NCBI RefSeq assembly: GCF_900625095.1
Contig: NZ_LR130760.1
Location: forward strand, 1,479,665-1,543,664
DNA from: Acinetobacter ihumii
GTDB taxonomy: Bacteria > Pseudomonadota > Gammaproteobacteria > Pseudomonadales > Moraxellaceae
DNA length: 64,000 nt
Reading direction: 5' to 3'
Shown here: piece after piece, positions 18,597 to 28,128 of the stretch
How the letters are laid out: every line of letters begins with the position of its first letter
Numbering within the stretch: the stretch's first letter is position 1
The notes under the pieces: model-generated
What the model was told of the DNA's origin: nothing
Seen by the model: the letters and a program-made list of their open reading frames with translations, nothing else
Databases searched by the model: none
Position numbers and translations under genes: made by a program

Positions 18597-18625
18597 AAAA
18601 AAGGTCACCGTGGTGACCTTTTTTT
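18597..18625. terminator. Bidirectional terminator between the DUF1090 gene and pit
   Basis: AAGGTCACC / GGTGACCTT inverted repeat flanked by an A-run and a T-run, between convergent genes. Confidence 0.8.
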
Positions 18626-18644
18626 CTCATTTTACTTTTAGCAT

Positions 18645-20276
18645 TTAGCCAACAAATTGCAGGAATAACCAGTATAGACTGCCAGATAAACAAATCGTGG
18701 CTGGTAAAGTAAAGATCCAAGCCGACAAAATCGTTTTTACAGTATTAAAGTTTAGACCAGATTTGTTGGCCACCATAGTACCCGCAACTGCACTGTTTAA
18801 AACGTGTGTTGTTGAGACTGGCATCCCTAAGCCATCGGCCGCAGCAATGGTACTCATGGCGACTAATTCAGCAGACATCCCCTGACCATAGGTCATATGG
18901 TGTTTACCAATACGTTCACCCACTGTGACGACAATACGTTTCCAGCCTACCATCGTGCCTAGACCCAATGCCAATGCCACCGCGACTTTCACCCATGTTG
19001 GAATGTATTGCAAGAACGAATCAAGATTATCACGATAATCCTTGAGCACTTTCTTTTGATCGTCTGCCATAACAGGTAAAGCTTCAGCTTTGTCCAGACG
19101 TTTAAAGCTACTAGTACTTAGGTACATATCATTACGAATATCACCAATAGCTTCTTCTGGAATATCTTTTAAACTGTTATAGCTCCCTACCCGTTGTCCC
19201 AAATGATCCGTCAAACTGGCTAAAGCAGGAATTACTTCTGGTGTCTGCTCTTTGGTCTGAATATATTTGGTTAAAATAAGGCGTGCTTTTTCATCTTCAA
19301 GTTCAACATGATTGGCATATAACAACTGTGAAGTCTGACCAGACAATTGTTGAAAAGTTTGAAGCTGTTGGGTATCGAGACTTTTATTTAAGGAATACGC
19401 CATAGGAACCAAACCAATCAATACGAGCATGATCAAACCCATGCCCTTTTGACCATCATTTGAACCGTGCGCAAAACTCACCCCCGTACAGGTAAAAATC
19501 AGGATGGCACGAATCAGTGGCGGTGGTGGTTTATTCCCTTCAGGTGGTTGGAATAACTCCAGTTGGCGTTTAAATATTTTTTTAACTAAAACAAAAAGTA
19601 TCGCAGCAAAAGCAAAACCAATTAAAGGTGAAAACAATAAAGCCTTACCAACTTTAATCACCTGATCCATATCAATGCCGCTGGTACTGCCTGTGGCGGC
19701 ATTGAGTAAATGATTCATGATACCCACACCCAAAATCGAACCGATTAAAGTGTGTGAACTCGACGCTGGAATTCCTAAAAACCACGTTCCCAAATTCCAG
19801 ATAATTGCAGCAATCAACAGTGCGAATACCATGGCAAAGCCTGCACCACTGCTGACATTCATAATCAGTTCAACAGGCAGTAAGGCAATAATACCGTAGG
19901 CAACTGCACCACTGGCAACCATCACCCCCAGAAAATTACAAAAACCCGCCCACATCACAGCCACAGGTGCAGGCAAAGCATTGGTATAAATAACGGTTGC
20001 CACGGCATTTGCCGTATCATGGAAACCGTTGACAAACTCAAAGCCCAACGCAATAAACAGCGCGGTCGCCAATAAAATAATAGAATATAAACTTAAAGCT
20101 GGAACATGCGCTAAATCCGCATTCACCTGAAACGCAATATAGATCAGCGTTGCAATAATAACCGTAAGAAACACCGGCATAAAAAACTTCGGTGTTGGTA
20201 CATGTACATTCGTCGATTGAATATGCCCGTTTTCGACATGTGTTGAATCCGAAACGGGAGGAAGATTTGAATTCAT
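18645..20276 (-). CDS. pit: Inorganic phosphate transporter, PiT family
   Basis: Takes up phosphate, usually as a metal-phosphate complex, driven by the proton gradient. The 543 residues hold two PiT repeats with multiple membrane helices. The first has GFVNGFHDTANAVATV and the second FAHGSNDGQKGMG, the paired GANDxxN-type signatures. VSTTHVLNS lies near the C-terminus and a long soluble loop separates the halves. The length is normal. A strong Pho-box-like direct repeat lies 51 bp upstream of the ATG. That is notable, because low-affinity Pit carriers are often constitutive and in some bacteria are repressed by PhoB. Confidence 0.93.
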   Translation of the reverse strand: MNSNLPPVSDSTHVENGHIQSTNVHVPTPKFFMPVFLTVIIATLIYIAFQVNADLAHVPALSLYSIILLATALFIALGFEFVNGFHDTANAVATVIYTNALPAPVAVMWAGFCNFLGVMVASGAVAYGIIALLPVELIMNVSSGAGFAMVFALLIAAIIWNLGTWFLGIPASSSHTLIGSILGVGIMNHLLNAATGSTSGIDMDQVIKVGKALLFSPLIGFAFAAILFVLVKKIFKRQLELFQPPEGNKPPPPLIRAILIFTCTGVSFAHGSNDGQKGMGLIMLVLIGLVPMAYSLNKSLDTQQLQTFQQLSGQTSQLLYANHVELEDEKARLILTKYIQTKEQTPEVIPALASLTDHLGQRVGSYNSLKDIPEEAIGDIRNDMYLSTSSFKRLDKAEALPVMADDQKKVLKDYRDNLDSFLQYIPTWVKVAVALALGLGTMVGWKRIVVTVGERIGKHHMTYGQGMSAELVAMSTIAAADGLGMPVSTTHVLNSAVAGTMVANKSGLNFNTVKTILSAWIFTLPATICLSGSLYWLFLQFVG

Positions 20277-20326
20277 GTAGACGGTTCAAGAGGATCGTGA
20301 AAATCCCCATATTCTTAAATTAAATT

Positions 20327-20344
20327 ATGACAATTATATGACAA
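20327..20344 (-). promoter_or_regulatory. Pho box upstream of pit
   Basis: On the minus strand TTGTCAT-ATAA-TTGTCAT: two identical 7-bp units spaced by 4 AT-rich bases. This is exactly the layout of a PhoB-binding Pho box (CTGTCAT-N4-CTGTCAT). PhoB sites often replace the -35 element; the stretch downstream (TTTAAT or TAAGAA) could supply the -10. Confidence 0.75.
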
Positions 20345-20612
20345 ATGAGGGTCTAATGAAGTCATTTTTTAACCATTTGACTCCAATTATTGCGAAAACC
20401 TCTATGCGGTTTCGCTATTTTTAGTAATTAATACCCATAAATACAACTACTTATATTAAAAAAATCTTTATTACAATGGATTGATGTATTTTAGAGCAAT
20501 AATGATGAAATATGACAAGCTGTAATATTTATTCCTCAGTCTATTCGTAATTTGACATTCTGTAAGATCAATATTGCATTTTGATGAAATTCCCCCACTT
20601 ATAAATCACGGT
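20345..20612. other. Intergenic region between pit and metH
   Basis: AT-rich, no ORF. A TTGACA hexamer at 20552-20557 could be a -35 for metH, but the -10 at 17 bp (TGCATT) is poor. No SAM or cobalamin riboswitch consensus was recognised. Confidence 0.4.
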
Positions 20613-20655
20613 CATATGCCTTAAAGCTTTCGATAAGCTCAACGAAAGCCATATG
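20613..20655. repeat. REP-like imperfect palindrome before metH
   Basis: CATATG...GCTTTCG-ATAAGCTCAA-CGAAAGC-CATATG: outer CATATG arms and an inner 7-bp perfect stem, with a 7-nt bulge on the left. The TTCG-ATAAGCTCAA-CG core resembles the TTCGACAAGCTCAG-type motif of dispersed intergenic palindromes in other bacteria. It is the only copy I saw in this window. Confidence 0.5.
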
Positions 20656-20710
20656 TATTGTGGTCGTTTCTGTTACAATAACGCGTTTTTTAATTCATCA
20701 GGGGTTTTCC

Positions 20711-23700
20711 ATGTCCACGCTTGCCACCCTTAAAGCCCTTCTTGCTCAACGTATTCTCATTATTGATGGTGCGATGGGAACGATGATTCAACGTCACAAA
20801 CTTGAAGAAGAAGATTATCGTGGTGAACGTTTTGCAGACTGGGCATCCGACCTTAAAGGAAATAACGATTTACTGGTTCTGACTCAACCGCAGATTATTC
20901 AGGGTATTCATGAAGCCTATCTTGAAGCTGGTGCAGATATTATTGAAACCAATAGTTTCAATGGTACACGGGTTTCCATGTCAGATTATCATATGGAAGA
21001 TCTGGTTCCCGAAATTAACCGTGAGGCAGCGCGTTTAGCCAAACTAGCCTGTGAAAAATACTCGACCCCAGACAAGCCTCGTTTTGTTGCAGGCGTACTT
21101 GGGCCAACGTCACGGACTTGTTCAATCTCACCGAATGTGAATGACCCTGCGTTTCGTAATATTACTTTTGATGAGTTAAAAGAAAACTATATTGAAGCTG
21201 CCCATGCACTGATTGAAGGTGGTGCAGACATTCTTCTGATTGAAACGGTATTTGATACCTTAAACTGTAAAGCCGCGATCTTTGCCGTTAAAGAAGTCTT
21301 TAAGCAAATTGGTCATGAACTGCCGTTGATGATTTCAGGCACCATTACCGATGCCTCAGGTCGTACTTTAACAGGTCAAACTGCTGAAGCTTTCTGGAAT
21401 TCGGTGCGTCATGGTGACTTGCTTTCAATTGGCTTTAACTGTGCGTTGGGTGCAGATGCCATGCGTCCGCACGTCAAAACCATTTCTGACGTGGCAGATA
21501 CTTTTGTTTCAGCGCATCCAAACGCAGGTTTACCGAATGCCTTTGGTGAATATGATGAAACACCAGAACAAACCGCCGCATTTTTAAAAGAATTTGCCGA
21601 AAGTGGCTTAATCAATATCACAGGCGGTTGTTGCGGTACAACGCCAGATCACATCCGTGCCATTGCCAATGCAGTCAAAGACATTCAGCCGCGTCAAGTG
21701 CCTGAAACCCGTCCTGCTTGCCGTTTAAGTGGTTTAGAACCCTTTAATATTTATGATGATTCATTGTTTGTGAATGTCGGTGAACGTACCAACGTCACAG
21801 GCTCAAAAAAGTTTTTGCGTTTAATACGTGAAGAAAACTTTGCCGAAGCACTGGATGTGGCACAACAACAGGTTGAAGCTGGCGCACAAATTATTGATAT
21901 CAATATGGATGAAGGCATGCTCGATTCGCAAAATGCGATGGTGCATTTTTTGAATCTAGTGGCATCTGAACCTGATATTTCCAAAGTGCCAATTATGATT
22001 GACTCATCCAAATGGGAGATCATTGAAGCAGGGTTAAAATGTGTACAAGGCAAACCTGTGGTCAACTCGATTTCTTTAAAAGAAGGTTATGACGAGTTTG
22101 TCGAAAAAGCACGCTTATGCCGTCAATATGGTGCTGCAATTATCGTGATGGCTTTTGATGAAGCAGGTCAGGCTGATACCGCTGCACGTAAGCGTGAAAT
22201 CTGTAAACGCTCTTATGATGTTTTAGTCAATGACGTTGGCTTTCCTGCTGAAGACATTATTTTTGATCCGAACGTGTTTGCCGTGGCAACAGGGATCGAA
22301 GAACACAACAACTATGGCGTCGACTTTATTGAAGCGACAGGATGGATTAAACAAAACTTGCCACATGCCATGATTTCAGGCGGTGTATCCAACGTCTCAT
22401 TCTCGTTCCGTGGTAATGAGCCTGTGCGTGAAGCCATTCATTCAGTATTTCTCTATCATGCCATTAAGCAAGGCATGACCATGGGGATTGTCAATGCGGG
22501 TCAAATGGCCATTTATGACGATATTCCCAAAGAACTCAAAGATGCGGTTGAAGATGTGGTTCTGAATCAAAATCAGGGCGAATCAGGACAGGTTGCAACT
22601 GAAAAATTGCTTGAAGTCGCAGAAAAATTCCGTGGTCAAGGCGGTGTAACCAAAGAAGCCGAAAATCTGGAATGGCGCGATCAGTCCGTTGAGAAACGTC
22701 TGGAATACGCACTGGTTAAAGGAATTACCACCTTTATTAATGAAGATACTGAAGAAGCCCGTCTCAAAGCCAAACGTCCTTTGGATGTGATTGAAGGTCC
22801 ACTCATGGATGGCATGAACGTGGTCGGTGACTTGTTCGGTTCAGGTAAAATGTTCCTGCCACAAGTGGTTAAATCTGCGCGAGTCATGAAACAAGCCGTG
22901 GCATGGTTAAATCCTTACATTGAAGCAGAAAAAGGCGAAAGTGAGTCCAAAGGTCGTGTGCTCATGGCAACCGTAAAAGGTGACGTGCATGATATTGGTA
23001 AAAATATCGTGGGTGTAGTCTTGGGTTGTAATGGCTATGATATTGTCGATTTGGGTGTGATGGTACCTGCTGAAAAAATCCTGCAAACAGCGATTGATGA
23101 AAAATGTGACATTATCGGCTTGTCTGGATTGATTACACCAAGTCTGGACGAAATGGTGTTTGTTGCGAAAGAAATGCAGCGTAAAGGCTTTAATATTCCT
23201 TTATTGATTGGCGGCGCAACGACATCGAAAGCACATACAGCCGTTAAAATTGATCCGCAATATTCAAATGATGCGGTGATTTATGTTGCCGATGCTTCCC
23301 GTGCGGTCGGTGTTGCAACCACTCTACTTTCTAAAGAAATGCGTGGGGCGTTTATTGAAGAACATCGTGCTGAATATGCCAAAATTCGTGAACGTCTAGC
23401 CAATAAGCAACCGAAAGCTGCCAAGCTGAACTATAAAGAAGCTGTGGAAAATGGTTTTAAAATTGATTGGGATGCCTACATTCCTCCTCAGCCAAAAATG
23501 ATCGGTCAAAAAGTCATAACACATTATCCACTCGAAAAACTCGTGCCTTATTTTGACTGGACACCATTCTTTATTTCATGGAGTTTGGCAGGCAAATTTC
23601 CAAAAATTTTACAAGATGACGTCGTGGGTGAAGCAGCAACAGATTTGTATAATCAAGCGCAAGCCATGCTCAAAGACATTATTGAAAATGATCGCTTTGA

Positions 23701-24397
23701 CGCACGTGCTGTATTTGCACTTCATCCTGCCAAACGTACAGGTGATGACACTGTTTCTGTTTATGATGATCAAGGTAAGGTCACACACCGCTTTGAACAT
23801 TTACGCCAGCAATCTGACAAAGTCACAGGCAAAGCCAATTTGTCACTGGCTGATTTTATTAGCAGTTCAGAACAGCATACTGATTATCTGGGTGGTTTTA
23901 CGGTATCAATTTTTGGTGCGGAAGAACTGGCGAATGAATATAAAGCCAAAGGTGATGATTATTCTGCGATTTTGGTGCAATCATTGGGTGACCGTTTTGC
24001 TGAAGCCTTTGCCGAACATTTACATGAGCTAATTCGTAAAGAATATTGGGGTTATCAACCAGATGAAAATCTGGATAATGAAGCCTTAATTAAAGAAAAG
24101 TATGTGGGAATTCGCCCTGCACCGGGTTATCCTGCCTGCCCTGAACATTCAGAGAAAGCAGTTTTGTTCGACTGGTTAGCTTCGACTGATCAAATCGGTA
24201 CTTATCTGACTTCAAGTTTTGCAATGTGGCCGCCGTCAAGTGTCAGCGGTTTTTACTATAGCTTGCCACAAAGTGAATATTTTAATGTCGGTAAAATTTC
24301 GCAAGATCAGTTGGATGATTATGCCAAGCGTAAAGGCTGGACGCTGGATGAAGCAAAGCGTTGGTTAGCGCCGAATCTGGATGATTCGATTGGTTAA
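20711..24397 (+). CDS. metH: Cobalamin-dependent methionine synthase
   Basis: Transfers a methyl group from methyltetrahydrofolate to homocysteine to make methionine. The 1228 residues match the usual full length (1227 in E. coli). Domain order is visible. The homocysteine-binding domain has [11 protein letters not shown]. The pterin-binding domain begins near [15 protein letters not shown]. The cobalamin-binding domain has the [11 protein letters not shown] motif whose histidine is the lower cobalt ligand. The C-terminal reactivation domain binds S-adenosylmethionine ([15 protein letters not shown]). ATG at 20711 is preceded by AGGGG, so the longer frame to 20660 is rejected. A compound palindromic repeat begins 4 bp after the stop. 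Confidence 0.97.
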   Translation: MSTLATLKALLAQRILIIDGAMGTMIQRHKLEEEDYRGERFADWASDLKGNNDLLVLTQPQIIQGIHEAYLEAGADIIETNSFNGTRVSMSDYHMEDLVPEINREAARLAKLACEKYSTPDKPRFVAGVLGPTSRTCSISPNVNDPAFRNITFDELKENYIEAAHALIEGGADILLIETVFDTLNCKAAIFAVKEVFKQIGHELPLMISGTITDASGRTLTGQTAEAFWNSVRHGDLLSIGFNCALGADAMRPHVKTISDVADTFVSAHPNAGLPNAFGEYDETPEQTAAFLKEFAESGLINITGGCCGTTPDHIRAIANAVKDIQPRQVPETRPACRLSGLEPFNIYDDSLFVNVGERTNVTGSKKFLRLIREENFAEALDVAQQQVEAGAQIIDINMDEGMLDSQNAMVHFLNLVASEPDISKVPIMIDSSKWEIIEAGLKCVQGKPVVNSISLKEGYDEFVEKARLCRQYGAAIIVMAFDEAGQADTAARKREICKRSYDVLVNDVGFPAEDIIFDPNVFAVATGIEEHNNYGVDFIEATGWIKQNLPHAMISGGVSNVSFSFRGNEPVREAIHSVFLYHAIKQGMTMGIVNAGQMAIYDDIPKELKDAVEDVVLNQNQGESGQVATEKLLEVAEKFRGQGGVTKEAENLEWRDQSVEKRLEYALVKGITTFINEDTEEARLKAKRPLDVIEGPLMDGMNVVGDLFGSGKMFLPQVVKSARVMKQAVAWLNPYIEAEKGESESKGRVLMATVKGDVHDIGKNIVGVVLGCNGYDIVDLGVMVPAEKILQTAIDEKCDIIGLSGLITPSLDEMVFVAKEMQRKGFNIPLLIGGATTSKAHTAVKIDPQYSNDAVIYVADASRAVGVATTLLSKEMRGAFIEEHRAEYAKIRERLANKQPKAAKLNYKEAVENGFKIDWDAYIPPQPKMIGQKVITHYPLEKLVPYFDWTPFFISWSLAGKFPKILQDDVVGEAATDLYNQAQAMLKDIIENDRFDARAVFALHPAKRTGDDTVSVYDDQGKVTHRFEHLRQQSDKVTGKANLSLADFISSSEQHTDYLGGFTVSIFGAEELANEYKAKGDDYSAILVQSLGDRFAEAFAEHLHELIRKEYWGYQPDENLDNEALIKEKYVGIRPAPGYPACPEHSEKAVLFDWLASTDQIGTYLTSSFAMWPPSSVSGFYYSLPQSEYFNVGKISQDQLDDYAKRKGWTLDEAKRWLAPNLDDSIG

Positions 24398-24400
24398 TTG

Positions 24401-24498
24401 AATCCCCCTAAATCCCGCTTTGCCAAAGGGGGACTTGCACGTAATCTAATAAATTACGTGACAGCTCCTCCCTTTTCAAAGGGAGGTTGGGAGAGGTT
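24401..24498. repeat. Compound palindromic intergenic repeat
   Basis: Three hairpins in a row between metH and the nuclease-like gene. First, TCCCGCTTT / AAAGGGGGA (24413-24433, one mismatch). Second, a perfect CACGTAAT / ATTACGTG (24438-24460). Third, CCTCCCTTT / AAAGGGAGG (24467-24486). The outer ends (AATCCCCC and GAGAGGTT) are loosely inverted. This looks like the small dispersed palindromic elements found between genes in Acinetobacter and other Gram-negative bacteria. It ends inside the stop codon of the next gene, so it may mark a boundary of inserted DNA and could double as a terminator. Confidence 0.7.
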
Positions 24499-26632
24499 AT
24501 ACTAAACAACATTTCTTATATTTATTACCTGAGCCACAAGGACATTTTTCATTTCTTCCAATTTTTGTACTAATTTTAACTTTTCTAGATAAATCATAAT
24601 TATATTTATCAGACAAAACCACCTGAAAATCTTCTAACAATTCATCATGTATCCAATTGTCACTTAAAACTATCAAATCTTTGATACTCGGTTCTTTATT
24701 ATGATTTGGTTGTATAACTAGACCAAACCATAAGTTCGATTTTTCTTTATATTTTCTTAATTTTGAGTGAGTTAAAATTTTATTTCTTGCCTCATCTATT
24801 GCCAAATTATTAGTGTGTATAGTTAGACCAACAATGACTTCTTCATCCAACTTGAAGGTTAAATCATGCTCCTGTCCCGTATTGAAAGTGTTCTTAACAT
24901 TGAGAACAATTAATTCATCAATTTGCTTTACATATATTTCACTTAACTTTAATAAATAAAATCCTAATTTAATAGCATAATAATTATCTAGTTCTAATAT
25001 ATTTTCTATAATTTTATATACTTGTGTTCCTTTTAATTTAGTTAAAATTCCAATAGGTGTATCAAGACCCGCGACCCCTAATCTTCTAACAGCCATTGCG
25101 ACATCTATTCCATGAGTAAAATTTTCCTCAATATGCATCAGATCAAATTCCTTATCAAAATAAAGATTTTGGCTTAAGTGATATCCTAACGCACTCAATT
25201 CCTGCTGAACTATTAATTTTTTAAAGTAACTTCCTCTACGCTCTAAATAACTCAAAAAATAAAGTGGATTATTTAACAATTCGGTAAGAACATCAAAGAA
25301 AAAAATATCAGTTATTAATGGCTCATGGATATTTTCATCTCTCTGATATTTAATAAATTGATGAGCTTGGATAGATAAACTTGAATAATGCTCTGCAACT
25401 ATACATACAGGGAATATTTCTTTTATATTTCTATTTATATGAATCTCATTACCAGAAGAATCCATTAACTTATAATCTGAGTTAGTTATAGATTTCGAAC
25501 AGATCAAAGCTTGATCATAAGAATCTTGAATTGCCAACTTAAAATCTTTTTGTAAAGAAATTTCATTTCCTTGCTTTGATAATAATGTCAGTTTTTTCGA
25601 TTTAGCTTGTAGAATTATTGCATAGTTTGAAAAAACAACTAAAACATCGATTTCTGATATTTTATCCTTTCCACTATATATATTTATATTTTTATATACA
25701 TTATTTCTACCAAAAATTCTTAATAAAAATGATTCAGCTATATTTTCTGTAAAATCACCTCTATTCTTGTTAGCTATTGAACAATATTTTTTATCAGCAT
25801 TCATCCAATAAAAAGGAGATTCATAGAAAGATTCGTACAATGAATACATGTGAGCGATAAAATAGACCTCATGTTCAAGCCCAATAATTGGTGTTGCTAC
25901 TAAGATGTTAAAATCATCTATTTTTGATATTTCACTCGCATCATCTTTAGGTCGAAGAAAAGCTTGGATAAAAGCTTCTACACTCTTAAAATTTAACGTT
26001 GAATTAAGATTTATTAACTCATCAACAGTAAATGAAAAGTTCTCAATAGTTCTTAAATTTTTGTCAGAATCTAAAATACCGATACTTCTTTTTAGGTCTA
26101 AAAGATTATCAATCGTTTCAATGATTTCTAATCCTTCAGAGATAGCAAACCCTTTATTTTGTTTAAACCAATCATTATCATTTATAAATTTTAAATATAT
26201 AAGTTCTTTATATTGAAAATAATAAGCTGATTCCGCCCCGTAGAAAATTGCTTCTCGCCATACCTCTGGCTCTTGAAAAAAACCTCTTTCATCTTTAAAT
26301 TTTTCCATATTTTGAAAAATTTTTTTAAATATATTGTTATTTATTGATTGATGTATTTCATTAAGAATTATTTTTGTCTCTTCAATATATGCTGCTATTT
26401 CCTCCAAGTTTAGCTGAGTTTCATCAATATGATTACCTAGCAAAAGTAATAATAAATTTTGCTCATTTCTAATTAAATTATCTCTACTGTTAGCTTTAGC
26501 TACATCACTTTTACGGAGCTTTTCTTCATAAACGATAAAAAAGCTTTTCAATGTATACAAAGCTAATGCATGTATATATCCTGGCTTTTTACATAATTCT
26601 GACAACTTTTTTATTAGCTCTTTTTCACTCAT
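24497..26632 (-). CDS. Mrr-like PD-(D/E)xK nuclease-domain protein with C-terminal SEC-C motif
   Basis: 711 residues, family not recognised as a whole. Residues about 290-345 look like a PD-(D/E)xK core: a helix with Glu296 and Glu300, then a strand with SEIDVLVV (Asp329), then IILQAKSKK (Gln342-x-Lys344). The D...QxK spacing resembles the Mrr-type variant of this fold. The C-terminus is a SEC-C zinc motif, CPCGSGNKYKKCC (Cys697, Cys699, Cys708, Cys709). The 280 N-terminal residues and the middle region are helical and unknown. Base composition is much more AT-rich than the flanking metH. A palindromic repeat touches its 3' end and a broken endonuclease gene lies upstream, suggesting acquired DNA. 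A role in DNA or RNA cleavage, perhaps phage defence, is inference. Confidence 0.7.
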   Translation of the reverse strand: MSEKELIKKLSELCKKPGYIHALALYTLKSFFIVYEEKLRKSDVAKANSRDNLIRNEQNLLLLLLGNHIDETQLNLEEIAAYIEETKIILNEIHQSINNNIFKKIFQNMEKFKDERGFFQEPEVWREAIFYGAESAYYFQYKELIYLKFINDNDWFKQNKGFAISEGLEIIETIDNLLDLKRSIGILDSDKNLRTIENFSFTVDELINLNSTLNFKSVEAFIQAFLRPKDDASEISKIDDFNILVATPIIGLEHEVYFIAHMYSLYESFYESPFYWMNADKKYCSIANKNRGDFTENIAESFLLRIFGRNNVYKNINIYSGKDKISEIDVLVVFSNYAIILQAKSKKLTLLSKQGNEISLQKDFKLAIQDSYDQALICSKSITNSDYKLMDSSGNEIHINRNIKEIFPVCIVAEHYSSLSIQAHQFIKYQRDENIHEPLITDIFFFDVLTELLNNPLYFLSYLERRGSYFKKLIVQQELSALGYHLSQNLYFDKEFDLMHIEENFTHGIDVAMAVRRLGVAGLDTPIGILTKLKGTQVYKIIENILELDNYYAIKLGFYLLKLSEIYVKQIDELIVLNVKNTFNTGQEHDLTFKLDEEVIVGLTIHTNNLAIDEARNKILTHSKLRKYKEKSNLWFGLVIQPNHNKEPSIKDLIVLSDNWIHDELLEDFQVVLSDKYNYDLSRKVKISTKIGRNEKCPCGSGNKYKKCCLV

Positions 26633-26762
26633 TTTTGCACAAAACTCCGATTAACTATTTTTATAAAAAATATATTATTAAAAATCAATAATATTTTTAT
26701 TTTAAGATTATTTAATGTAAAAAATTACTAAATTAATTCTACCATAATATCAATAGCCTAAA

Positions 26763-27010
26763 CTAATTTAAAGCATACTCACGATTTCGATCAGCCTGCA
26801 TTCCTTCTTCGGTATAATGTTGCCCACCATCACATTCAATGACCAAATTTGCTGCGAAAAAATAGAATTCAAAAGTGATTTCTGACGATAGAACTGTAGA
26901 TCTAAAATCTGTTTACGCCGTAATCTTGACCAAAGCAATTGTTTTGCATTAGTCATGTTACTTCGTAAATCACGAGATGAATGTTTTAAATTTTTATTAT
27001 AAAGTTTCAA
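26763..27010 (-). pseudogene. Broken DUF559 (very-short-patch-repair-like) endonuclease gene
   Basis: The first 45 or so codons read as a DUF559 N-terminus (NLKHSSRDLRSNMTNAKQLLW, then SRLRRKQILDLQFYRQKS). The frame then shifts, and the next frame continues the family sequence: FFAANLVIECDGGQHYTEEG, then MQADRNREYALN, then a stop at 26763-26765. The core IVDF segment before it is shortened, and about 35 C-terminal residues of the family are missing. The conserved E-x-DGGQH catalytic-type segment survives only out of frame. It therefore looks like a decaying gene with a small deletion, a frameshift and a C-terminal truncation. Confidence 0.75.
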
Positions 27011-27108
27011 TCATTAATTCAACTTTATCCAAAACTTTTGCTCGTATTTTTCCAATATTTAGACAATTTCAAAATTATCTAGTTGTCATATTTTCTGATT
27101 GAATCCAT

Positions 27109-27402
27109 CTACTTCCTAAAACCATCTAGTAATGCATTAGTAATCGACTTATTCGCTTCCACCGCTCTTGATTTTTTCGCTTTGGCAGACTGATCAATGA
27201 CTCTTTCAATTTTTACAGCTTTATATTTACCGTTATTTTCAACCACCATAAATTTTACTCGCTCATTTCGTTTAGGCTCACCACCTTCAAGCGGAAAATC
27301 AGAAATATGAAAGAAAATATCCTGCTCTAAGCCGCCAATAAATCCGAATCCTTTTTTGGCATCGTATTGTTTGATTTTTCCCTGATAGACTTCAGATTTC
27401 AT
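27109..27402 (-). CDS. Cold-shock-domain protein with C-terminal extension
   Basis: 97 residues. The first 65 form a cold-shock domain with RNP1-like KKGFGFIGG and RNP2-like DIFFHISDF, which bind single-stranded RNA or DNA. The basic tail (about 70-97, with AKAKKSR) is not part of the classic CspA fold. ATG at 27402 (MKSEVY) is preferred because GAG lies 8 bp upstream; ATG at 27408 is possible. A TATAAT at 27563-27568 would give a leader of about 155 nt. That is unusual for most genes but typical of cold-shock mRNAs. Confidence 0.85.
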   Translation of the reverse strand: MKSEVYQGKIKQYDAKKGFGFIGGLEQDIFFHISDFPLEGGEPKRNERVKFMVVENNGKYKAVKIERVIDQSAKAKKSRAVEANKSITNALLDGFRK

Positions 27403-27823
27403 AGACATTTCTCATAGTGCTATAGCCGATGCCTCCACGTGCCCTGAATATTTGGGAAAAGTAGTATTGCTCGACTGCTTGGCTGTGATTGATAAAATCG
27501 GCACTTTTCTGAGTTGAGCTTTTGCCATCTGGCTGTTTTCAACTGCCCAAGTGCCTGTGCTTATTATATCTTAGCACAAAGCGGATATGTTGAACGTTGA
27601 TAAGATTTGCTACATTCTACTAGAAATTGCCATAAAATCTAAACGCTGGGAAATACATCAATTAATCGTTTAGTGAACATCTCATTTGAAGCATTTGCTT
27701 AACTCGCCCCCTGCTTACTATATTATGTTTAAATATTAAAAGTTCATATAAAAGATGAAGTCTGAAAATAGCATGAATTCGATGCAATTGAGTATTGATC
27801 ACCTCGATTTTAAATACGACTTT
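27403..27823 (-). promoter_or_regulatory. Long leader and promoter region of the cold-shock-domain gene
   Basis: No convincing gene. A consensus -10 (TATAAT, minus strand, 27563-27568) stands about 160 bp before the start codon, while the -35 at 17-20 bp is weak. The sequence between promoter and gene is less AT-rich than its surroundings and could fold. I infer a long 5' untranslated region. Beyond 27600 the sequence is AT-rich with nothing recognised. Confidence 0.4.
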
Positions 27824-27934
27824 TTAAAGTAAATATTCCCAGATCACATAACCTATGCCAAAGCCCAAGAGTGCATAGAGCGTAATAATTAAAAATACAA
27901 AACTGGCTGTGTTATGTTGTTTTAAACTTTTCAT
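27824..27934 (-). CDS. Candidate small membrane protein, 36 residues
   Basis: An ORF starting MKSLKQHNTASF with a single hydrophobic span (FLIITLYALLGFGIGYVIW) and a short acidic/aromatic tail. It has a positively charged N-terminus, as expected for an Nin membrane microprotein. It lies 29 bp downstream of a second small membrane ORF on the same strand. The ribosome site is weak. No homologue is recognised; coding status is inferred from the clean membrane-helix pattern. Confidence 0.5.
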   Translation of the reverse strand: MKSLKQHNTASFVFLIITLYALLGFGIGYVIWEYLL

Positions 27935-27963
27935 TTCATTTAACTTATGTTGTAACTTTAGAC

Positions 27964-28128
27964 TTAATGTTGTAGTTGACTCTCAACCTGTTTGCGTTGC
28001 TGAGATGGCATGTACTCAGGCTCATGACTGACTGCCAGATAGAATAATCCTAAAAATAAGCCACCCAATAACAGACTCATCATGACCGTTAATAGTGGAA
28101 ATTTTGAGTGACTTTTTTGCATCTTCAT
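27964..28128 (-). CDS. Candidate small membrane protein, 54 residues
   Basis: ORF with a charged N-terminus (MKMQKSHSKFP), one membrane span (LLTVMMSLLLGGLFLGLFYLA) and a soluble tail containing EPEYMPSQQRKQ. AGGAG lies 2 bp before the ATG at 28128 and 8 bp before the ATG at 28122, so the second ATG is the better start. It is followed after 29 bp by another small membrane ORF, suggesting a two-gene unit divergent from the MocR-type regulator. Function is unknown. Confidence 0.6.
   Translation of the reverse strand: MKMQKSHSKFPLLTVMMSLLLGGLFLGLFYLAVSHEPEYMPSQQRKQVESQLQH

Noticed and set aside
20345..20710. Riboswitch in the metH leader.
   Set aside because: No SAM- or cobalamin-riboswitch core could be matched by eye; a covariance-model search would decide.
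23553..24032. 159-codon open frame inside metH in another frame.
   Set aside because: It lies wholly inside the conserved metH reactivation domain and has no independent support.
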